Assembly: GCA_017979445.1 (NCBI GenBank)
Contig: CM030716.1
Span: 15,333,443-15,397,442 of the forward strand
Length of the DNA: 64,000 nt
Reading direction: 5' to 3'
Origin: Akebia trifoliata
Lineage: Eukaryota > Streptophyta > Magnoliopsida > Ranunculales > Lardizabalaceae
The translations under genes and the position numbers were made by a program. Shown in pieces: positions 37,426 to 46,559 of this stretch. Under the pieces are notes generated by a model. That model saw only the letters and a list, made by a program, of their open reading frames with translations, searched no databases and had not been told where the DNA came from. The stretch's first letter is position 1; each line of letters starts with the position of its first letter.

Positions 37426-37869
37426 ATGGAAACAGAGATGCAAAATATCGAAAAATTGTCCCCAATAAGACTCAAAACTAATCCTGGGAGCATTAGAGAC
37501 TATGATATCGATGAACACAAGTACACAAGCTTGAAGGATATCATCTCTAATTCCCCTACCAACATATGTTCGAGGAACCATGAAGGTAATAATGGCTTTG
37601 ACACATATAACATACCCATTAGAAATCAGTTGGTCAAGCAAGCAGCCTCAGCTTACCTTCAATCAACAGCAATCCTTACGAGTCGAAACCAAAATTGGGT
37701 AGGAGGAATGTGGAGGAAGATCAATAACAAGGCGGCATTGAGTTCATATTGGGGCAATTACGTCAAAAATCCATTGCAAGCATGCTTTGGGCATGTATTC
37801 ATACTTTTGGGACAGATGGTTCATCATATTGGTGGTATTTGGGGTGGGATTAGAACTGCAATTGCATGA
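37426..37869 (+). CDS. Unrecognised 147-residue protein
   Basis: An uninterrupted frame runs from ATG 37426 (METEMQNIEKLSPIRLKTNP) to TGA at 37867-37869. I do not recognise the family with confidence. The composition is protein-like and not low complexity. A middle segment (IPIRNQLVKQAASAYLQSTA) looks like an amphipathic helix, and the C-terminus is Gly/Ile-rich (VFILLGQMVHHIGGIWGG), perhaps membrane-associating. There is no signal peptide, zinc site or catalytic motif. The 150 bases upstream have CT-rich, leader-like sequence (CCACCTCTATCTCTCCC). It is not related to the transposons around it as far as I can see. It could be a small host gene, one exon of a larger gene, or a pseudogene. Confidence 0.5.
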   Translation: METEMQNIEKLSPIRLKTNPGSIRDYDIDEHKYTSLKDIISNSPTNICSRNHEGNNGFDTYNIPIRNQLVKQAASAYLQSTAILTSRNQNWVGGMWRKINNKAALSSYWGNYVKNPLQACFGHVFILLGQMVHHIGGIWGGIRTAIA

Positions 37870-38167
37870 AATGATTGTGAATAATGGACTTCATGAAGGT
37901 AACTTTTTTTTTTTTTCAATAATATTTTTTGTACAAATTATTTGATTACTTTCAATTTGTTATTAAGGATTTTTATGAATCCAAATCTTTCAGTTTATTC
38001 ATATCATATATAACATGGTTTGAAACTCGTCCGAGACGGAGATGACTCGTTCCGGTCTAAGAGCTCATTGGGGAGATAGTCAATGTGACTCGTCCAATTC
38101 GTTATGAAACGTCCAGCACATTGACACGTCGAATAACCTAGATGACTTATTTGATAATTTTTAGAGA
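37870..38167. other. No gene seen
   Basis: A T-run at 37903-37916 and AT-rich sequence. A short segment with CGTCCGAGACGGAGATGACT near 38028-38047 has no assigned meaning. Confidence 0.4.
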
Positions 38168-38510
38168 ACTGCTACTGGCACTCCAACCTTTGCTTATTAT
38201 GCCCAAATTTCTTAAAAATATTATTTATCACATCCAAATTAAAATTTAAAATACACTATTCAAACATTACAAAGTTTTGGCTCAAGCTATTATCTCAACA
38301 TTTCAAAACATTATAATACTTATGTAAACAATTTCAATAGTTGTTTACAATTAAGATTGCCCATATAAAATAGAAAACCTAAAATTAGAATTAAAAAATA
38401 AATAAAAAATGAGAGAGCTTCTAATGGCACCCCAACTTTTAATTGTTCTCCACCATTCATTTTTTTTAATTGGGGTGTAATAAGTAAAAGTTGGGGTGCC
38501 AATAGCAGCT
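38168..38510. mobile_element. MITE of the GGCACCCCAACTTTT family (composite)
   Basis: Left end CTGCTACTGGCACTCCAAC and right end GTTGGGGTGCCAATAGCAG form terminal inverted repeats. A second left-type end (CTTCTAATGGCACCCCAACT) occurs at about 38418, so the last 95 bases alone also form a short inverted-repeat element. This suggests one copy inside another. Relatives lie at 22.5 and 45.9 kb. Confidence 0.6.
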
Positions 38511-38925
38511 ATATATATATTTATTTAAAATATTGCCCAACTAAATTAATGAAAACTTGACGAAGTCAACCATGTTTAGAGTTTTTGATGTAAAATAATT
38601 TTTTGTAATGATTTAAATGCTTGTTCTGTATATAAAATAAGATTATGTGACTGAAAGATTATTTTATTCAATTATCAATACTTTTATAAATAAATAATTT
38701 TGAAATTATTTAAACAGTTTGATTTGTCCCATATATACTCAGATGGGTCAACTCTGCATCTGTGTGGGGTGAGATGAATTTCCATCTTTTAAAACCACGG
38801 TTCATGACACAGTCTGCTACAAACACTGAAGAGAAATGTATGTGGTGAGTTTTGTGCTAGGAAGATAATAGTATTTTGGAATGGATTATATTGTTGGAAT
38901 GATTCAGTGACATTTATTTAATGGG

Positions 38926-39160
38926 TGGCATTTGGCTGACAATCTGAAGATTCTGTCTCATGTGGCTTAGATATTTCGGAATCACCATAGAGATCATCCT
39001 CATAAAAAATACACGCAATCTGAAACTTCTAACCCTATCAAAAGTGATTTACAAATTTTTAATAAAAAATTGACGGTTTACAATTCTAAAATAATTTTGA
39101 TAGGGGTTAGAAGTTTTAGATTGGGCTAATTTTTCCAACCAACATTGTCATCCCAAGATT
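38926..39160. repeat. Diverged double-hairpin MITE fragment
   Basis: Shares AGTGATTTACAAATTTTTAA and TAGAAGTTT..GA core words with the 39.6-43 kb family. The left edge reads GGCATTTGGCTGACAATC and the right edge CATTGTCATCCCAAGATTC. Parts of both hairpins are missing. Confidence 0.5.
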
Positions 39161-39226
39161 CTATATATATTCAGATATGGTATTAGGCCCATTGTCCATG
39201 GGAATACCACTATTTCAATCTTAGAG

Positions 39227-39576
39227 GGCTTTCGGCTGCCAATCTTAGGATGGCAAAATGCTGACAAAATTTTTGTCCTATGTGACTCAAAAGTTTCGGA
39301 TTAAGCTGATTTTTTTGTGAGGATGATTTTTATGATGAGGAAATCATCGTCACTAAAAATCTGTTTAATCTAAAACTTCTAACTCCATCAAAAGTGATTT
39401 ATAAATTTTCGATAAAAAATAATGGTTTATAGTTCTAAAATAACTTTTATGGGGTTAGAAGTTTTAGATGAGCTGATTTTTTGTGAGAATGATCTCCTCA
39501 CCATAGAGATCATTCTCACAAAAAATCAGCTCAATCTAAAACTTCTAAGCCACATAGGACAAATGTTTAGGCAGTG
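39227..39576. mobile_element. Diverged double-hairpin MITE (older variant)
   Basis: Two palindromes are recognisable (about 39290-39385 and 39455-39550, each with GCTGATTTTTT.GTGAG(G/A)ATGAT). The outer sequence differs from the main copies (TTTTTGTCCTATGTGACTCA mirrored by AGCCACATAGGACAAATG). A (TA)n tract begins at its right edge. Confidence 0.65.
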
Positions 39577-39603
39577 TTTTATATATATATATATATATAT
39601 ATA

Positions 39604-39979
39604 GGGTCCCTTTCAGCAACAAACATTTTGGCAAACATTTTGGCAAAACATTTTTCAAAACATGGGTTAGAGGTTTTGGAATGGGCTGATTTTTGGTGAG
39701 GATGATCTCTACGGTGAGGAGATCATCCTCACCAAAAATCAGCCCATTCCAAAATTTCTAGCCCCATGTTTACAAGTTGAAAAATCGTGGACCGTCCATT
39801 TTTTGTAAACCATTTTTGATGGGTTAGAAGTTTTGGAATGGGCTGATTTTTGGTGATGATGATCTTCTCACCGTAGAGATCATCCTCACCAAAAATCAGC
39901 CCATTCGAAAACCTCTAACCCATATTTTGAAAAATGTTTTGCCAAAATGTTTGTCAAAATGTTTGTTGCTGAACATTTC

Positions 39980-39981
<2 letters not shown>
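39604..39981. mobile_element. Double-hairpin MITE, copy B (terminal type 2)
   Basis: 378 bases between (TA)n tracts. Ends GGGTCCCTTTCAGCAACAAA and TTTGTTGCTGAACATTTCCC. Inner ends carry CAAAACATGGGTTAGAGG and its mirror. Left and right hairpins have arms of about 45 bases around short loops (TACGGT- and CTCACCGTAGA-like). Confidence 0.9.
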
Positions 39982-40014
<33 letters not shown>

Positions 40015-40018
<4 letters not shown>

Positions 40019-40393
40019 CCCTATCCGTGGCCAACAGTTTGGCAAACATTTTGGCAAACACTTTTTCAAAACATGGGTTAGAGGTCTTGGAATGGGCTGA
40101 TTTTTGGTGAGGATGATCTCTACGGTGAGGAGATCATCCTCACCAAAAATCAGCTCATTCCAAAACTTCTAGCCCCATTTTACAAGTTGAAAAATCATGA
40201 ACCGTCCATTTTTTGTAAATCATTTTTAATGAGGTTAGAAGTTTTGGAATGGGCTGATTTTTGGTGATGATGATCTCCTCACCATAGAGATCATCCTCAC
40301 CAAAAATCAGCCCATTCCAAGACCTCTAACCCATGTTTTGAAAAATGTGTTTGCCAAAATGTTTGCCAAACTGTTGGCCATTGATCGCTACCC
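40015..40393. mobile_element. Double-hairpin MITE, copy C (terminal type 2 variant)
   Basis: 379 bases. Ends GGGTCCCTATCCGTGGCC and GGCCATTGATCGCTACCC with AACAGTTTGGCAAACATTTT, otherwise the same core as copy B. It is separated from copy B only by a (TA)n tract of 33 bases. Confidence 0.9.
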
Positions 40394-40412
40394 ATATATA
40401 TATATATATATA

Positions 40413-40793
40413 GGGAAATGTTCAGCACCCTAAGTTTTACCACACACTTTAACAAACGTTTTTTGTCCTACATGGGTTAGAAGTTTTGGAATGCGCTGAT
40501 TTTTGGTGAGGATGATCTCTATGATTAAAAGATCATCCTCCCCAAAAATCAGCCCATTCCGAAATGTTTAGCCCCATGTTTACACGTTGAAAAATCGTGG
40601 ACCGTCCATTTTTTGTAAACCATTTTTAATGGGGTTAGAAGTTTTGGAATGAGCTGATTTTTGGTGAGGATGATCTCCTCACCATAGAGATCATCCTCAC
40701 AAAAAATCAGTCCATTCCAAAACTTCTAACCCATGTAAGACAAAACACGTTTGTTAAAGTGTGTGGTAAAGCTTAGGGTGCTGAACGGGACCC
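40413..40793. mobile_element. Double-hairpin MITE, copy D (terminal type 1)
   Basis: 381 bases. Ends GGGAAATGTTCAGCACCC and GGGTGCTGAACGGGACCC, with TTTTACCACACACTTTAACA inside, as in the copy at 15492. It lies in the opposite orientation to that copy, and about 19 bases of (TA)n separate it from copy C. Confidence 0.9.
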
Positions 40794-40811
40794 ATATATA
40801 TATATATATAT

Positions 40812-41199
40812 GGGGACGGTTCAACAGCCCTAAAGTTTGCCAAGTTTGGTGCCAAACATTTTTCAAAATATGGGTTAGAAGCTTTGGAATGAGCTGATTT
40901 TTTGTGAGGATGATCTCTATGATGAGGAGATCATCATCACCAAAAATCAGCCTATTCCAAAATTTCTAACCCCATCAAAAGTGATTTACAAAAATTGGAC
41001 GGTCCACAATTCTTCAACTTGTAAACTAGGGTTAGAAGTTTCAAAATGAGCTGATTTTTTGTGAGGATGATCTCTTCACCGTAGAGATCATCCTCACAAA
41101 AAATCAGCCTATTCCAAAACTTCTAACCCCATCAAAAGTGATTTACAAAAAATGTTTGGCACCAAACTTGGCAAACTTTAGGGCTGCCGAACCGCTCCC
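40812..41199. mobile_element. Double-hairpin MITE, copy E (terminal type 3)
   Basis: 388 bases. Ends GGGGACGGTTCAACAGCCCT and AGGGCTGCCGAACCGCTCCC, with AAGTTTGCCAAGTTTGGTGC inside. Same two-palindrome core. (TA)n tracts on both sides. Confidence 0.9.
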
Positions 41200-42036
41200 T
41201 ATATATATATATATATATATATGGTACGGGTTAAGTGTGGATAAGGTATATATCCATTTCCGTCTTCAATTTTGTATCAAGATATCGATATTCGAATTCT
41301 GATTGGATTCAATAGAGAGATTGAGAGCTTCCATTTTTTTTTTCTCCAGTTCACAAATCGAGAGAGATAGGGGGTTTGCAAATAATCCCTACTTTTTATT
41401 CATAAATAATTGCTATAAAATTACTATTTTGCCTTTAGGTAGATGGATATTTGGATCAGATATAATGCATGTTTCGATATGATATCCAAATATTTTTGGT
41501 CAGATGGGTGAATAAATTGATAGTGTAATGATTTTCTAACTCAACGCTGACTCAGTGATGTGGTATGTGAAAGAACCATAGATTTTTCCCTTGAGATGCA
41601 CAATTGCATATCCCAATAAACATGTACAGTTGTGTATCCCGAGGGAAAAATCTATGGCTCTTACACATGCTATGTCAGTGAGTTATTTTTAGTTAGTCTG
41701 TCTGATTGAATTAGAAAATCAACACTCAAATTGATATTGTCCTGCACAGTACCCGCTTTCTATGGCTAAGAGGAAAATTGATATTAAAAAAGGAATACAA
41801 AGTTCACCTACAGTCGCCTTATTGAGTTTTGGCGAATTCGGGCTGGGTTAATTGATAATAAAAAAAAAAAAAAGTTTAGGATCAGCCCAAACTGACGGTA
41901 TACTTTGAACATCAGTGGTCTGACTAAGGTTTTCCTTGAACCATCAGATGGGCACCCCCATCCAAGTCATGTATCTACAGTCCAAGAATAGAAGCAGCAG
42001 CACTAGCATATAAAGTTGATCAACCTATATATATAT
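41200..42036. other. Spacer inside the MITE cluster, no gene seen
   Basis: Begins with (TA)n. An imperfect inverted repeat (41560-41605 and 41625-41670: AAGAACCATAGATTTTTCCC with its complement GGGAAAAATCTATGGCTCTT) may be the remnant of another small element. No coding. Confidence 0.5.
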
Positions 42037-42377
42037 GAGTCCTGTTCAGCAACATACATTTTGGCAAAATATTTTTCAAAACATGGGTTAGAGGTTTTGG
42101 AATGGGCTGATTTTTAGTGAGGATGATCTCTACGGTGAGGAGATCATCCTCACCAAAAATCAGCCCATTCCAAAACTTCTAGCCCCAGTTTACAAGTTGA
42201 AAAATCGCGGACCGTCCATTTTTTGTAAACCATTTTTGATGGGGTTAGAAGTTTTGGAATGGGCTGATTTTTGGTGATGATGACCTCCTCACCGTAGAGA
42301 TCATCATCACCAAAAATCAGCCCATTCCAAAACCTCTAACCCATATTTTGAAAAATGTTTGTTGCTGAACATTTCCC
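42037..42377. mobile_element. Double-hairpin MITE, copy F (terminal type 2, shortened ends)
   Basis: 341 bases. Left end GAGTCCTGTTCAGCAACATA, right end GTTGCTGAACATTTCCC. Both hairpins intact. The right terminal repeat lacks the CCAAAATG segment seen in copy B. Confidence 0.88.
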
Positions 42378-42399
42378 ATATATATATATATATATATAT

Positions 42400-42583
42400 G
42401 GGAAATGTTCAGCAACAAACATTTTTCAAAATATGGGTTAGAGGTTTTGGAATGAGCTGATTTTTGGTGAGGATGATCTCTACGGTGAGGAGGTCATCAT
42501 CACCAAAAATCAGCCCATTCCAAAACCTCTAACCCATGTTTTGAAAAATGTTTTGCCAAAATGTTTGTTGCTGAAAGGGACCC
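42400..42583. mobile_element. Single-hairpin MITE derivative, copy G (184 bp)
   Basis: Ends GGGAAATGTTCAGCAACAAA and TTTGTTGCTGAAAGGGACCC, but only one palindrome lies between them and the spacer is absent. It is about half the length of its neighbours. The (TA)n tract with copy F is 22 bases. Confidence 0.9.
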
Positions 42584-42594
42584 TATATATATAT

Positions 42595-42982
42595 GGGAGC
42601 GGTTTGACAGCCCTAGAGTTTGCCAAGTTTTGTGCCAAACATTTTTTGTAAATCACTTTTGATGGGGCTAGAAGTTTTGGAATAGACTGATTTTTTGTGA
42701 GGATGATCTCTACGGTGAGGAGATCATCTTCACCAAAAATCAGCTCATTTTGAAATTTCTAACCCTAGTTTACAAGTTAAAGAATCGTGGACCGTCTAAT
42801 TTTTGTAAATCACTTTTGATGGGGTTAGAAGTTTTGGAATAGGCTGATATTTGGTGAGGATGATCTCCTCATCATAGAGATCATTCTCACGAAATATCAG
42901 CTCATTCCAAAGCTTTTAACCCATATTTTGAAAAATGTTTGGCACAAAACTTGGCAAACTTTAGGACTGTTGAACCGCCCCC
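42595..42982. mobile_element. Double-hairpin MITE, copy H (terminal type 3)
   Basis: 388 bases. Ends GGGAGCGGTTTGACAGCCCT and AGGACTGTTGAACCGCCCCC. Core as in copy E with more mismatches between hairpin arms. It is followed by (TA)n then (GA)n (43001-43027). Confidence 0.88.

Positions 42983-43000
<18 letters not shown>

Positions 43001-43027
<27 letters not shown>
43001..43027. repeat. (GA)n microsatellite adjoining (TA)n
   Basis: About 13 GA units directly after a TA tract at the right edge of copy H. Confidence 0.9.
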
Positions 43028-43404
43028 CAATACTAACATATAAAGTTCATCAACCAATATATATATAGAATAGAAAAAAAAGAATGAAAAAAAAAAAGAA
43101 CATAAAGATTTTTTATGTGGTTTGGTAAACATGCCTACGTCTTCGGTTTCTGGGAATCGTTCCACTATAGATATGAAATTGTTGTATGACTGCCACTCGT
43201 CGGTCTCCTCCTTCCTCATTTCCTCCTTTACAATGACATTTAACCATTTAAATAGAAAAAAACTAGGAAAGAAAAATTATAATCCTACTTAAATTCCAAC
43301 TGACAATTTTATCTCTTATCCAAATTAATAATTATCTAAAAGAATTTTTTTAATTAAATTTTTTTTTCTAATTAAATAGAGTCATCTTCAAATGATGTCA
43401 CATG
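43028..43404. other. No gene seen
   Basis: AT-rich. The segment 42003-42024 (CTAGCATATAAAGTTGATCA) recurs here at about 43031-43052 (CTAACATATAAAGTTCATCA), so the F-G-H block is bounded by a short direct repeat. Confidence 0.5.
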
Positions 43405-43662
43405 TGTTAGAAAATAAGATGCACTATATTAAGATACATAATATACACTGTATCATTGTTAGTGTATCTTATCACAAATAGAAGGTTGTGATGAAGGATA
43501 TTCTAGAATATATATTGATATTTAGAATATATCAATTGGGATATTCTAGAATATTTATATTAGGTAGTTTTCATATATCTTGGTTGATGTAATGTCTATA
43601 AATACCCTATTGGGCTTTTGTAATATTCATCCAAGAATTCTCGATAAAATCAGATTTCTACA
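43405..43662 (+). mobile_element. copia-type LTR fragment (possible solo LTR)
   Basis: Starts TGTTAGAAAATAAGATGC and ends GATTTCTACA. It contains GATATTCTAGAATAT, a TATA-like TGTCTATAAATACCC and a GAATTCTCGATAAAATCAGA end, a layout typical of plant copia LTRs. No matching target duplication is seen, so the ends are inferred. Confidence 0.5.
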
Positions 43663-44063
43663 ATGTGTCCATCTCGAGATGTATGTTGATGGTACAAATA
43701 AGCAGTCTAGATAGAAGATGATTTTATCCCTCCCCAATAGTCAACTCTCAAAGGTGGAGATTTATATACCAAGACCTGCCTACAAGAACTTTGTAGTTTC
43801 TAGCAATCCTTCTTGAATGAGCACCATCCCTGATTTTTGAACTAATATGATTTTTGAGTTCTTAAGCCCTATCTTCTTCCCTGTAAGTTATATTTGGATT
43901 CCAGAATAATTCAAGACTTTCCGTCTAATAAACTAATCAACCTAGGAGTCGGGAAACCAAGTTCTTTTATGTGCCGACTAACCAACAAAGAGGTCGGATT
44001 CCATTTTATGTATGACTGATCAACCAACAACGAGGTTGGATTCCCTCGATGAACATAACTTAA
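43663..44063. other. No gene seen
   Basis: Unassigned sequence leading into the 62-bp tandem array. GAGGTCGGATTCC and GAGGTTGGATTCC words with CAACCAACAA occur twice near 43978-44045. Confidence 0.4.
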
Positions 44064-44373
44064 ACCTCAAGAGTAGGACTCGATTCCCTCAATGAACCAA
44101 GTATTAACATTCTTGAACCGACGCAACCTTAAGAGTAGGGCTTGGTTCCTTCAATAAACCGAGTCTTAACCTTCTTGAACCTAGTCAACGTCAAGAGTAA
44201 GGCTCAATTCCATCAATGAATAAAGTCTTAACCTTTTTGAACCTACCCAACCTCAAAAGTATGATCCAGTTTCCTAAATGAATCAAGTCTTAACCTTCTT
44301 GAACCCACTCAACGTTAATAGTAGGGCTCGGTTCCCTCGATGAACCGAGACTTAACCTTTTTGAACTAAATTA
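44064..44373. repeat. 62-bp minisatellite, five copies
   Basis: Five head-to-tail units of exactly 62 bases begin at 44064, 44126, 44188, 44250 and 44312. Shared words are AAGAGTAGG(G/A)CT, TTCC(C/T)TCAATGAA and AAGTCTTAACCTTCTTGAAC. Copies differ at roughly 10-25 percent of positions. Weaker echoes (GGCTCGATTCCTTCAATGAA at about 44491; GGTCTCGGTTC near 44550) continue to about 44590. Confidence 0.88.
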
Positions 44374-45908
44374 AATGACTAAACCTTATTTCCATAGTAC
44401 CTCCCTCACGCGTAAGGTTTGGTACCTTCACTAAAACGAACCAAACCTAAAAACTTAAACTTTTCCATCATATTTAGCCAATCAAAATATGGCTCGATTC
44501 CTTCAATGAATCGAACTACCTTTGTCATTTTAATCATGTTCAACCTATATTAATAGGTCTCGGTTCTTCCAATGAACCGAGCTACCTTTCGATACTTAAA
44601 AATAAATCAATAGATAACTCATCTTTATAATTAACATAAGCTCAATTAAGAACATGACATAAATCCCCTCTACCGTACTAGCAACCTAAGTAAATCCCTC
44701 TACTAATTAATATCTTACTTATAATACCTTGGAAGTAATACCCAAGTCCCAGTCCGTGCTACTTGTACTCATAGTAAGTCCCAAGTAATAATTAGTCATT
44801 TTTCTTAATGGAATGGACATAAACAGAACCCCAAAATAGAATTTAATAACTTTACCTCAGAACCAGACTTACAATTAATCCTCCATGTATATGTTTTAAC
44901 TCGGGGGGTTAGATTTTCATTTTGTGCACTGACCTACCAACAATGAGGTCAAGATTCCCTTTTGTGTATCCGATCGACGTGTCAGAATCGCTTTTGTGTA
45001 CTCTTCAAGTCTCTGAAATTATGCTTTGACCAAGCTCTCAAGTATAATTTAATAATTTTATCTTAGAGATCAGGTTTGAATTAAGACCCCCTTCCAAATA
45101 TACCACAATGGATTAGAAATTAAGTAATAATTTGAACCATTTAACTCAATGGAGTCCTTAGATTTAATTGCATTGGACATAGAAATTAGTCCCCAAGTTT
45201 TCTTTTTGTTGGGCCAATTCAAGTAATAAATTGGGTCACGTGGAATCCTTATTATGAGCTCGAACTAAGCTCCCAAACTTTTAAATTGCTCGACAAAATT
45301 TCGTGAGTCGGACTTTAATTGAATTGACATTTCCCCATTTAACTTAACGCATTGGATTTGGTTAAGCCCCATAATTTTTTTTTCCGTGTTAACCCTATAA
45401 AGCAAAATAAATTGGATCACACGGGGTTTTTACAATCCATTTGTTTTAACCTTCACATGGCTCAAAACGTGTTGAACACCTTCCTTTTTTGGAACCTACG
45501 CATTTGGTATATTAAAGAATCTTTTTGGCTGTCGATTCTTTCAGAAAATCAACCGAATCTCTCGACTACCAACACTTCAACGAGCTTTCACAAAAGACAT
45601 ACGACATTCAATTTTTAAGATCTTTTTGGCATTCTCTCTCTTATCGAAACCCTCTAAGATTTTTTTAGAAGATTTTGACCTTACTCTCCTTAGGTGAGTT
45701 TTTCTTTTTATTTTTCAAGTTAACAACAATAGTATAATCAGATTTACCTATTTTTATTTTATTTTTAATTTTAGAATGATTTTTTAATTGATTTGATTTT
45801 GTCCTAAAATCAATGAGTAAAATCAATCTCAAATTTATGTGTTTAATTGTAAATTTCCTCTTAACCTCCATGTTTTAGCTTTTGTCATCAAAACCCTAAT
45901 TTTAAGAG
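44374..45908. other. No gene recognised
   Basis: Degenerate words of the minisatellite continue to 44590, then AT-rich sequence. Short repeated phrases (AATTGCATTGGACATAGAAA, GGAATCCTTATTATGAGCTC) suggest an old LTR. A CT-rich stretch ending CTCTCCTTAG|GTGAGTTTTT near 45690 resembles a 5' splice site, but no coding exon adjoins it. Confidence 0.4.
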
Positions 45909-45911
45909 TTG

Positions 45912-46003
45912 TTATTGGCACCCCAACTTTTACTTATTACACCCAATTAAAAATAAAAGAAATAAGTGAATGAGGTGTAATAAATAAAAGTTGGGGTGCC
46001 AAA
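45912..46003. mobile_element. Short MITE, GGCACCCCAACTTTT family
   Basis: About 92 bases: TTATTGGCACCCCAACTTTT, then ACTTATTACACCCAATT, mirrored by a part with GGTGTAATAAATAAAAGTTG and ending GGGGTGCC. A nearly complete inverted repeat with almost no interior. Confidence 0.75.
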
Positions 46004-46099
46004 AGAATCTTAATCAGTTTTTTATTTTAATTTTTTTGGTTATATGTAGCATTTTTTATTTATTAAAAATTTTATATGAGTTTAAATATAATTGTAAAT

Positions 46100-46350
46100 A
46101 AATTTTATAAAAGTAAAAGTTAAGGTGCCAATAAAAGCTTACTATTTTTTTAGTAGATTTATATTTTTTTAGGTTAAAATTTTATGAACCTAATCATAAT
46201 TATACAAAACTACTGTCAATTAGTGTTATAATGTATCGTAGTGTTGAGATTACCTTTTGTAATGTTGGAAGAATGTGTTTTAATCTTTAATTGGGTGTGA
46301 TAAATAATTTAAGAAATTGGGGTGTAATAAGTAAAAGTAGGGGTGTTAAT
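46100..46350. repeat. Fragments of the same MITE family
   Basis: AAAGTTAAGGTGCCAATAAA at about 46120 and TTGGGGTGTAATAAGTAAAA at about 46317 are right-end motifs of the family. The copy is degraded and has no clear ends. Confidence 0.4.
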
Positions 46351-46559
46351 TAGATTGTAATAAATAAAATTGGAAACAACTTTTGAGTACACATTAGGGT
46401 GGATTGCAGATCCTAAATTGCAAATCACATGATAATTCTTTGATTTAATGAAGTATTATATTACATGGTCTAAAAAATCAAGTAAATGCATATATACATT
46501 TGTGGGTAGATTAATTTATTATTTTCTTTTAATTACTTTTTTTTTTAAATTTAAATTTC

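Noticed and set aside
39604..42982. CRISPR-like array
   Set aside because: Repeats are about 380-base transposons with terminal inverted repeats and (TA)n between them in a plant genome, not short repeats with unique spacers.
42902..43219. 105-codon minus-strand frame
   Set aside because: It runs through a MITE end, (TA)n and (GA)n tracts. The Ser-Leu repeat is the microsatellite.
45600..45720. 5' UTR with splice donor of a gene
   Set aside because: A CT-rich stretch followed by GTGAGT is suggestive, but no downstream coding exon was found on that strand.
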